64,000 nt of DNA, from assembly GCF_029543155.1 (NCBI RefSeq), contig NZ_JARQXA010000002.1:248001-312000 (forward strand), given 5' to 3'. This stretch comes from Sphingomonas sp. HITSZ_GF (GTDB taxonomy: Bacteria > Pseudomonadota > Alphaproteobacteria > Sphingomonadales > Sphingomonadaceae). Position numbers and translations under genes: made by a program. Below are positions 52,120 through 59,258 of this stretch, one piece after another. Position 1 is the first letter of the stretch. Each line of letters opens with the position of its first letter. A model generated the notes under the pieces. It searched no databases. It saw only the letters and a program-made list of their open reading frames with translations, and was not told the origin of the DNA.

Positions 52120-52998
52120 ATCGTCCAGGGGTTCGACATCGACCGAGACATGCAGGTCCTGCGCGCCCGAGCCGAGCATGATGCCGTCGATCGGCGCGAT
52201 CTCGGCATAGTCGCGGCCGATCGCCATCACGACATGGTCCTCGGCCATCCAGATGCCGTTGGTCGGATCGACGCCGACCCAGCCGAGATCGGGCCCGGCC
52301 CAGACCAGCACCCAGGCATGCGTCGCATCGGCGCCGACCAGCCGCGGCTGGCCCGGCGGCGGCAGCGTGCGCAGATAGCCCGAGACATAGGCGGCGGGCA
52401 GCCCGGCCGCACGCAGGCCCGAGATCATGATCTGCGCGAAATCCTGGCAGACCCCACGGCGTTTGTCGAAGGCGGCGCGCGGCGAGGTGTCGACCAGCGT
52501 CGCGCTGGGGTCGAAATCGAACTCGCGCTGGATGCGGGTGGCGAGCGCATAGGCTGCTTCGAGTATGCCGCGCTCCGGCGCGAGATCGGGCGCGCACCAG
52601 GCGGCGATCGCGGGATCGAGCGGGATCTGCTGCGAGGGAAAGAGATAGGCGGCCGGACTGGCCGGCGAGACGTCGCGGCTCTCCCGCGCCAGCCTTGCGA
52701 TCGCGGCGAGGCTCGGGTCGCTCGCCATCGGCATCGGGATCGGCCGGTCGACGCGAACGCGCGCGGTGCTCTCGATGGTCAGCGTGCTGGTCGGCACTTC
52801 GAGCACCAGCCGCACGACATTGGCGAGCCCCGCCTCCGCCCGCGCCGGGAAGACCCGCCCGCCCGGCTCGACCGACAGCGCATAGTCGAGCACTTCCTGC
52901 CCCGACCACAGGATCGGCTTGAGCCGCAGGTTGCAGCGCGCGAAGGCGGCCGGCTGGGCATAGTCGAACCGCGTCACGTGGCGGATGCGGTAGAGCAT
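52114..52998 (-). CDS. Transglutaminase-like cysteine protease-fold protein
   Basis: The 294-residue protein has the bacterial transglutaminase N-terminal domain (MLYRIRHVTRFDYAQPAAFA) and a catalytic core with Cys in KRRGVCQDFAQIM, His in DATHAWVLVWAG and Asp in GVDPTNGIW. Members may cut or form isopeptide or amide bonds. The gene overlaps the ATP-grasp/alpha-E gene by one base (TGATG). This arrangement is the core of a predicted peptide-tagging or peptide-synthesis system described by comparative genomics; its substrate is unknown. Its stop codon lies inside repeat E. Confidence 0.93.
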   Translation of the reverse strand: MLYRIRHVTRFDYAQPAAFARCNLRLKPILWSGQEVLDYALSVEPGGRVFPARAEAGLANVVRLVLEVPTSTLTIESTARVRVDRPIPMPMASDPSLAAIARLARESRDVSPASPAAYLFPSQQIPLDPAIAAWCAPDLAPERGILEAAYALATRIQREFDFDPSATLVDTSPRAAFDKRRGVCQDFAQIMISGLRAAGLPAAYVSGYLRTLPPPGQPRLVGADATHAWVLVWAGPDLGWVGVDPTNGIWMAEDHVVMAIGRDYAEIAPIDGIMLGSGAQDLHVSVDVEPLDDL

Positions 52999-55484
52999 CA
53001 GGCGAGGACGAGCCCGGCGGCGCGCAGCGGCTCGGCGCCCTGCAGGAAATAGCGGCGCGCGATCGCATCGGAGAGGTGCGCGAGCCGCAGTTCGAGACCG
53101 GCGAGCGTCACATCGTCGAGCCGCGTCGCATGCGCGGTCACCAGGATCGCCGCCAGCTCGCGCGCCTGCTCCTGCTGCGGCTCGGCCAGCCCGTCGTCGG
53201 AGAGCACCGGCAGCTTGTTGAGATGGCCCGAGATCGCCGCGATCTGATAGGCGATGCCGCGCGGGTTGCCCGGATCGAGCGTGACGAGGTCGAGCACCGG
53301 CACGCGGGCGATCCCGGTCAGATAGCGCTGGCGATAGCTGATCTGGCTGTCGGCCAGGTCGAGCAAGGTGCCGAGATCGTCGCTGGTCGCGTCGACCCGG
53401 CCGAAGGCGCGCAGGAAGCGCAGCGTTGCCATCGCTCGCTCGACCCGCCGGCCCATGTCGTGGAAGCGCCAGGCATCGGTGCGCCCCATATGCTCGGCGG
53501 CGAGCCCGGCCAGCGCCGAATAGCGCCGCTGCAGCGATCCGGCCTTGTCGAGCAGCCCGCCGCGCGTGGGGAAAGGCGCGTCGAGCAGGCGGACCATGTC
53601 GGCGGCAAGCCGGTCGCGCGAGACTTCGCCGATCGACCGCGCCTGGGCGTTGATCGCGGCTACGCTGTACCAGCCCTCCTCCATGTCCTCGAGCGCAGTG
53701 CGGGCGAGATGGGTGAGGTCGGCGCGCTTCAGCCCCCTGGGCACAGGCGCAGCGTTGCCGGAGACGAGGATGTCGGACAGGCGGCGCACCGTATCGGCGG
53801 CAAGCGCCGCGCCGGTATCCGCGCTGATCGAATTGCCGAGCAGCGCACGGATCACCCCGAGCTGCGCCTCGCCGCGCTCGAGATAGCGGCCGAGCCAGAA
53901 CAGATTGTCGGCCACCCGGCTGGGCAGCGTGCCGGGATTGCGGCGCAGCTGGGTCGAATCACCCGAGGGCAGCAGCGACACCGGCTCGACCGGATCGGGG
54001 CCGTGGACGCAGACGTCCGCCGACCACATGCCCTCGCCCATCACCGCGGCGCGGGCATCGGCATGCGCGCCGATCCGCGCGAAGCCGCCGGGCAGCACCG
54101 CCCAATTGCCGTCGGCACCGCGCGCCGCGAACACCCGCAACGTGAACGGCCGCGCCGCGAGCCGGTCCTCGGCCACCACCGGCATCGTCGACAGATGCAC
54201 CACTTCCTGGCCGACATAATCCTGCGGGCGGCGCTGGAGATCGGCGAGCAGCGCGGCGCGGGCGTCACCCTTGAGCGCGGCACCGAGCACCGGCGCCCCG
54301 TCCGGCAGGCCGAGCGGCGCCACGCCGAAGGCCGGCGCGATCAGCAGCTGATCGAGATTGGCCTCGACATGCGCCCGGGCATCCTCCTGCCCGCACCACC
54401 AGGTGGCGATGTTGGGCAGGGCCAGCCCCGCGCCGGTCAGCTTCTCGGCGAGCCGCGGCAGGAAGGCGGAAAAGGCCGGCGCCTCGATCAGCCCGGCGCC
54501 CGGCGCATTGGCGATCACGACATTGCCGGCGACCATCGCATCGACCAGGCCGGGCACGCCGATCGTCGAATGGCTGTCGAGCGCCAGCGGATCGAGCAGC
54601 CGCGGATCGAGCCGGCGCCACAGCGCATCGACGCGCTTTAGCCCGGCGATCGTGCGCACATAGAGCCGGTCGTCGAGCACCGCGAGATCGGCGCCCTCGA
54701 CCAGCAGCCAGCCGAGATAGCGCGCGAGATGCGCCTGCTCGGCATAGCTCGGGTTGAGCCGCCCCGGCGTGAGCAGCGCGATGCGCGGCTCGGCGCGGCG
54801 GCAGCGCGCGGCCAGGCCTTCGCGGAAGGCAGCGAAGAAGGGTGCATGGCGCGCGATGTTGAGGCGGCCCTGCAGCCCATCGAGCGTCTGCCCCATCGCC
54901 AGCCGGTTCTCGAGCGCATAGCCGGCGCCGGCAGGCGCGCGGAGCTGGTCGGAAAGCACGCGCCAGCTGCCGTCGGGCCCGCGGCCCAGGTCGAAGGCGA
55001 CGGCCTGGAGATGATAGCCGCCCGGCGGCACCAGATTGGTGAGCGGACGCAGGAAGAACGGGCTGCCAGTGACGACGGCGGCCGGCACATGCCCATCCGC
55101 AACCAGCGTGCCCGCGCCATAGAGATCGGCAAGCACCGCCTCCATCACTTCGGCGCGCTGGGCGATGCCGGCGGCGATGCCCTGCCACTCCGCCTCTTCG
55201 ATCAGCAGCGGGATCGGCGAGAGCGGCCAGGGGCGCTCCTCGCCTTCGCCGGCAATGCGGAAGCCGGTGCCGATATCCTCGGCCTGGCGATGCGCGCGCT
55301 CGCGGGCGGTCTCGAGATTCTCGCCGCACAGCGCCGCCAGCTCCTCGAACACCGCGGGCCAGGCGGCATCGCCCTTGCCGCGGGCACACAGCATGTCGTC
55401 GCTGCCGCCGGACGCGCAATAGTCCGCGATCCAGCGATCGGCGATAACGCCTGCGTCGAACAGAGATGCGGCGCTGCTCGCCAA
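52998..55484 (-). CDS. Circularly permuted ATP-grasp domain fused to alpha-E domain
   Basis: The 828-residue chain joins two families usually encoded by separate genes. Residues about 1-480 are the circularly permuted ATP-grasp type (DUF404/DUF407-like, COG2308), with VLDDRLYVRTIAGLKRVDALWRR and YVGQEVVHLST. Residues about 495-820 are the alpha-E helical domain (COG2307), starting SRVADNLFWLGRYLERGEAQ. An ATP-grasp member is expected to ligate an amino acid or peptide; alpha-E is of unknown role. The start is TTG with GGGGA ahead, and is less certain than the frame. It precedes the transglutaminase with TGATG coupling. Confidence 0.9.
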   Translation of the reverse strand: MASSAASLFDAGVIADRWIADYCASGGSDDMLCARGKGDAAWPAVFEELAALCGENLETARERAHRQAEDIGTGFRIAGEGEERPWPLSPIPLLIEEAEWQGIAAGIAQRAEVMEAVLADLYGAGTLVADGHVPAAVVTGSPFFLRPLTNLVPPGGYHLQAVAFDLGRGPDGSWRVLSDQLRAPAGAGYALENRLAMGQTLDGLQGRLNIARHAPFFAAFREGLAARCRRAEPRIALLTPGRLNPSYAEQAHLARYLGWLLVEGADLAVLDDRLYVRTIAGLKRVDALWRRLDPRLLDPLALDSHSTIGVPGLVDAMVAGNVVIANAPGAGLIEAPAFSAFLPRLAEKLTGAGLALPNIATWWCGQEDARAHVEANLDQLLIAPAFGVAPLGLPDGAPVLGAALKGDARAALLADLQRRPQDYVGQEVVHLSTMPVVAEDRLAARPFTLRVFAARGADGNWAVLPGGFARIGAHADARAAVMGEGMWSADVCVHGPDPVEPVSLLPSGDSTQLRRNPGTLPSRVADNLFWLGRYLERGEAQLGVIRALLGNSISADTGAALAADTVRRLSDILVSGNAAPVPRGLKRADLTHLARTALEDMEEGWYSVAAINAQARSIGEVSRDRLAADMVRLLDAPFPTRGGLLDKAGSLQRRYSALAGLAAEHMGRTDAWRFHDMGRRVERAMATLRFLRAFGRVDATSDDLGTLLDLADSQISYRQRYLTGIARVPVLDLVTLDPGNPRGIAYQIAAISGHLNKLPVLSDDGLAEPQQEQARELAAILVTAHATRLDDVTLAGLELRLAHLSDAIARRYFLQGAEPLRAAGLVLA

Positions 55485-55575
55485 CGATCGTCCCCAGCTA
55501 TCCCGAGGACCTAGTGGGGCAATCGCTGCTGCGTGGCAACATGGGATGCGTACGGAAGCACGCTTGACTCATTTC

Positions 55576-55593
55576 GACATTTAGCTAAATGTC
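55576..55593. promoter_or_regulatory. Perfect palindrome before the ArsR-type gene
   Basis: GACATTTAGCTAAATGTC is an 18-bp perfect inverted repeat ending 6 nt before the ATG. It is a strong candidate for the autoregulatory operator and probably overlaps the promoter. Confidence 0.8.
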
Positions 55594-55599
55594 ATCGCC

Positions 55600-55905
55600 A
55601 TGAACAATGTGTTCAAGGCCTTGGCCGATCCCACGCGCCGCAAGGTGCTCGAGCTGCTGCGCCAGCGCCCGATGACGGCCGGCGAGCTGAGCGATCGCTT
55701 TCCGGTGTCGCGGCCGACCATGTCCGCGCATTTCAACATCCTGAAGGAAGCCGGGCTGATCGCAGCGCACCGGGACGGCAAGTCGATCGTCTATCGCCTG
55801 CAGCTCTCGGTGCTCGAAGACGCGCTGCTCAGCTTCGGCCAGCTGTTCGGCATCGGCGGGGCAGCACCCGACTCCACAATCGCAAGCCAAGGATCCATAA
55901 AATGA
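55600..55905 (+). CDS. ArsR/SdpR-family autorepressor
   Basis: The 101-residue winged-helix protein has MNNVFKALADPTRRKVLELL, the recognition helix region FPVSRPTMSAHFNILKEAG and the wing GKSIVYRLQ. No metal-binding Cys is present, in line with the SdpR-like group, which senses through a membrane partner. Its stop overlaps the next start (ATGA). A perfect palindrome immediately upstream suggests it represses its own operon. Confidence 0.92.
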   Translation: MNNVFKALADPTRRKVLELLRQRPMTAGELSDRFPVSRPTMSAHFNILKEAGLIAAHRDGKSIVYRLQLSVLEDALLSFGQLFGIGGAAPDSTIASQGSIK

Positions 55906-56303
55906 AGATCGGTGTCCGCACTTCCCTGATCGCCGCGCTGTTCATCCTCGGCGCGACGCTGCTGCTGCGCGAGCTGGTGCAGGCCGGCATGCTCGACGGC
56001 ACCGCCGGCACCCGCGCCGCGATGGTGACCAACGGCGTGATCGTCGCGCTGTTCGGCAACTTGATTCCCAAGACGCTCAGCAAGCCACGCCACTCGGTCG
56101 AGGCCGAGCAGCGCGTCCAGGCGGCGCTGCGCCGCTCGGGCTGGGCGATGACGCTCGCCAGCCTGGCCTATACCGGGCTGTGGCTGGCCGCGCCCGAGGC
56201 CGTCGCCCAGCCGCTGTCGCTCGCCGCGCTGGGACTCACCGCGCTCTACGTCTTCGGCCTGGCGGTGCGCTGCAAGCTGCGGCGCGACACCGCCGCCGCC
56301 TAG
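55902..56303 (+). CDS. SdpI-like membrane protein, 133 aa
   Basis: The protein has four hydrophobic segments (about 8-24, 43-56, 82-98 and 105-122). The motif IVALFGNLIPKTLSKPRH resembles the GN-x-(L/I)-PK region of SdpI, which confers immunity to a toxic peptide in Bacillus and controls SdpR. The rest of the chain is divergent, so the SdpI match is moderate. Co-translation with an SdpR-like repressor supports the pair, in which the membrane protein may titrate the repressor. No toxin gene is visible nearby. Confidence 0.75.
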   Translation: MKIGVRTSLIAALFILGATLLLRELVQAGMLDGTAGTRAAMVTNGVIVALFGNLIPKTLSKPRHSVEAEQRVQAALRRSGWAMTLASLAYTGLWLAAPEAVAQPLSLAALGLTALYVFGLAVRCKLRRDTAAA

Positions 56304-56926
56304 CGGACGAAGGTGAGCGTCGAGATGTGCATCACGCTCGCCACGTCCTGCCCACCCAGCCTGGCCGGCGCATTCTCGGTGTGCGAGGCGCTGACCAGAT
56401 AGCGGCCGGCACCGAGCGACGGCACGGTGATCCGGCCCTGCGCATCGGTGGCGAAGCTCTTCTGCCAGCGATCGGGCGTGACGATCATGATCTTGGCGTC
56501 GGCCAGCGGCTTGCCGCGGAACATCAAGGTGAAGCTGTCGCTATTCGCCGCGACCGGCACCAGTTCGAGATCGAGCTGGTGCATGGTCTCCGCGCGGCCG
56601 GCGCGGGCATAGAAGATCGCCCCCTGCTTGCCCTCGCCCGCCGCCCAGGGCTCGAACACCGCATCGTCGCGCACGCGGACGTCGCCGGTACCGGCAACCG
56701 CCGCCTCGATATGGTTGGCGCGGCGCGTCAGCGCGCCCGTGGCACCGACGAGCTGGGGCTTTTGCAGCTTCGGGAATTCGGGATCGCCATTGGCGGGCAC
56801 CGCTTCGTGCGGCTCGCCCAGATAGATGCGCGCCGGACCCTTGGCGTCCTTTTCCACCCACACTTCGTGCGCGGCGGCGGGGGCGGCGATCAGCATCGCG
56901 GCAGCGGCAAGCAGAAGCGTCTTCAT
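56300..56926 (-). CDS. Periplasmic DUF4198-type protein
   Basis: A signal peptide (MKTLLLAAAAMLIAAPAAAH) is followed by HEVWVEKDAKGPARIYLGEP and a beta-rich domain ending GAGRYLVSASHTENAPARL. The sequence fits the DUF4198/Cgl-type periplasmic proteins often found near TonB-dependent receptors and suspected to assist metal uptake. The ATG at 56926 gives a 208-residue protein. The gene is 58 nt after the TonB receptor on the same strand, so it is probably under the same iron control. The final codons overlap the preceding convergent gene by 4 nt. Confidence 0.85.
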   Translation of the reverse strand: MKTLLLAAAAMLIAAPAAAHEVWVEKDAKGPARIYLGEPHEAVPANGDPEFPKLQKPQLVGATGALTRRANHIEAAVAGTGDVRVRDDAVFEPWAAGEGKQGAIFYARAGRAETMHQLDLELVPVAANSDSFTLMFRGKPLADAKIMIVTPDRWQKSFATDAQGRITVPSLGAGRYLVSASHTENAPARLGGQDVASVMHISTLTFVR

Positions 56927-56984
56927 CGTCTCTCTCCCGGCTGGGGACGAGGGAGGTGCCGGACACACCTCCCTGCCCCCTTTA

Positions 56985-59150
56985 TCAGAACTTGTAGTTG
57001 GCGCTCACCGTGAAGTTGCGCGGATTGCCGTAGCGATACTGGCTGTAGAAGCCGACCTGGCTGTAATAGGTCTTGTCGAGCAGGTTCTCGACATTGGCCT
57101 GGAGCTGGAAGCGCTCGGTTACCGCGAAACGCGCCATCAGGTTCACCAGCGCATAGCCGTCCTGCAGGAAGGTATAGGGCGCGGCAGTGACCGGGTTGGT
57201 GCCGGTCGAATAGGCCTTGCTGCGATAGTTGACGCCGCCGCCGATGGTGAAGCGGTCGACCGTATAGGTGGTGAACAGCTTGAGCAGCCGGCGCGGCTGA
57301 TCGGTGTTCGCGGGAACGTCGTTGGCGTCCTCGGCCTTGAACTGGCTGTAGCCGAAGTTGATGTTCCAGCCCGGCAGCGGCCGGCCGGTCGCCTCGATCT
57401 CGAAGCCCTGGCTGACCACGCCGTCGGCGGCGCGATAAGGCTGGACGGTCTGGCCGCCGACGATGATCGGCGCGCCGTCGACCTGGCCGACATTGTCCTG
57501 CTCGATGCGGAACAGCGCGACCGAGGTCTGCAGCGCCTCGTTGAAGAAGGCGCTCTTCAGGCCGACTTCATAGGCCTTGCCCTCGAGCGGATCGAGCAGG
57601 TCGAGATTGCGGTCGTACAGGTTCTGCGGCTGGAAGATCTTGGTGTAGCTCGCATAGAGCCGGTGGTTCGGCGTGATGTCGAGCAGCGCACCCAGATAGG
57701 GGATGAACACATCGTCATCGCCATAGTCGCTCGGCCCGCTCCAGGCGAAACCGGTCTGGTGCCAGCTGGCGAGGCGGCCGCCGGCGATGATCTTGAGCGG
57801 ATCCGCAACGTTCAGCCGCACCGCGCCATAATAGCCGGTCTGCTTGATCCGCTCCTGCTCGTTGCGCACCGGCGTGGTACCCCACACCGGCTCGGGGAAG
57901 TCCGCGCCGCCCTCGCCGACCAGCGGCACGTTCGCCGCCCAGTCGTTCAGCCCGGTGCCCCAGGCTGGATTGTTGCGCGTATAGGGCGCCACGAAATTAT
58001 CGGTGTGGCGGTTGAGGATGCTGTGCAGCGCGCCGAGCACCACTTCGTGATCGCGGCCGAACAGCGTCACTTCGCCCTTGATCTGCCCGTCGAAGCTGTC
58101 CTGGGTGCTCTCGCCCTTCGACTTGTACGGATTGCTCGATTCGATCGTCCCGGTCGCCTTGTCGACATTGCCGTAGAGATAGAGCAGCTGCGTATCGCTC
58201 GAATTGCGCAGGCGGTTGTAGTTGACCGTCACGCTCCACCGCTCGCCGATCTGCTGGCGCACCGTGGCGAAGAGGTTGAGGTTGGTGCTGTTCCAGTGCG
58301 TCCAGTCCGCCGCAGTGCTCTGCGAGCGGGCGAGATGGGTGGTGGTGCCGTCGGTATAGAAGGTCGGCAGCGCACCCCATAGCGCGCCCTTGGGCTTGGT
58401 ATCCTGATAGCTGACGCCGGCACGCACCAGCGTGCTGTCGGTCAGGTCGGCATCGACGACGCCGTACAGCACGTACTTCTTGTTGTGATAGAGGTCGATA
58501 TAGCTGTCGCCCTCCTCGTAGCGGCCGACGGCGCGGGCGCGGATGCGGCCGTTCGCGGTCAGCGCGCCGCCGACATCGCCGGAGATCCGCCAGGTGTTCC
58601 AGCTGCCGATGCTCGCATTGACATAGCCGCCCCATTCGGTGGCATCGGCATGCTTGCGCACGAGGTTGACCGAGGCGGAAGGATCGCCCGCACCCGAAAG
58701 CAGGCCGGTCGCGCCGCGCACGATCTCGACGCGCTCATAGACGGAGACGTCCATGCTGGTCTCGCCATTGGCGCCGGCGAGCGTCCAGGCGGCGGGAACG
58801 CCGTCGATCTGGGTGTTCCGGATCTCGAAGCCGCGCGCATAAAAGCTGTTGCGCACGTCATCGACTTCATTGACCGCCACGCCCACGCCGTTCTCGATCA
58901 CATCGGCGACGGTGATCAGATTCTGGTCGAGGATGCGCTGCGCGGTGACGATGCTCACCGACTGCGGCGTCTCGCGCACCGTCAGCCCCAGGCCGGTCGC
59001 GGTGTCGATCTTGTCGGGGATCGTATAGCGACCGCTGACGACGATCTCTTCTCCATCGGCGGGCTTCTGCGTTTCGTCGGTCTGAGCGAAAGCGGGCGAG
59101 GCCAGCGTGGTCAGCGCCACGCCGAGGCAGAGAGAAAGCTTGCGGTTCAA
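56985..59150 (-). CDS. TonB-dependent siderophore receptor
   Basis: This outer-membrane beta-barrel takes up ferric siderophores or similar ligands using TonB energy. The 721-residue protein has a signal peptide (cleavage at AFA-QTDE), a TonB-box region near EEIVVSGRY, the plug domain (about 50-165, with RETPQSVSIVTAQRI and GFEIRNTQIDGVP, YERVEIVRGATGLLSG) and a 22-strand barrel with the expected terminal Phe (FTVSANYKF). There is no N-terminal signalling domain, so it does not appear to signal to a FecR-type factor. A Fur-box-like site lies upstream. Confidence 0.94.
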   Translation of the reverse strand: MNRKLSLCLGVALTTLASPAFAQTDETQKPADGEEIVVSGRYTIPDKIDTATGLGLTVRETPQSVSIVTAQRILDQNLITVADVIENGVGVAVNEVDDVRNSFYARGFEIRNTQIDGVPAAWTLAGANGETSMDVSVYERVEIVRGATGLLSGAGDPSASVNLVRKHADATEWGGYVNASIGSWNTWRISGDVGGALTANGRIRARAVGRYEEGDSYIDLYHNKKYVLYGVVDADLTDSTLVRAGVSYQDTKPKGALWGALPTFYTDGTTTHLARSQSTAADWTHWNSTNLNLFATVRQQIGERWSVTVNYNRLRNSSDTQLLYLYGNVDKATGTIESSNPYKSKGESTQDSFDGQIKGEVTLFGRDHEVVLGALHSILNRHTDNFVAPYTRNNPAWGTGLNDWAANVPLVGEGGADFPEPVWGTTPVRNEQERIKQTGYYGAVRLNVADPLKIIAGGRLASWHQTGFAWSGPSDYGDDDVFIPYLGALLDITPNHRLYASYTKIFQPQNLYDRNLDLLDPLEGKAYEVGLKSAFFNEALQTSVALFRIEQDNVGQVDGAPIIVGGQTVQPYRAADGVVSQGFEIEATGRPLPGWNINFGYSQFKAEDANDVPANTDQPRRLLKLFTTYTVDRFTIGGGVNYRSKAYSTGTNPVTAAPYTFLQDGYALVNLMARFAVTERFQLQANVENLLDKTYYSQVGFYSQYRYGNPRNFTVSANYKF

Positions 59151-59217
59151 CTTGGGTCCCCGAATGTTGATGCGGATGCGTGCCGCGCTCCCGGCGGCTG
59201 TCGCGGCCCCTAGTGCT

Positions 59218-59236
59218 ATTGCGAGTGGTTTGCAAC
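59218..59236. promoter_or_regulatory. Fur-box-like inverted repeat
   Basis: ATTGCGAGTGGTTTGCAAC resembles alphaproteobacterial and gammaproteobacterial Fur sites of the TGCGAATGATTTGCA type, with TTGC/GCAA ends. It is 68 nt upstream of the TonB receptor start, consistent with iron repression. Confidence 0.6.
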
Positions 59237-59258
59237 TAGCGATGCGGGTAGCCAGATT

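Noticed and set aside
53076..54641. A 521-codon plus-strand frame over the ATP-grasp/alpha-E gene
   Set aside because: Antisense shadow with Arg/Ala/Asp/His bias; no domain or ribosome site.
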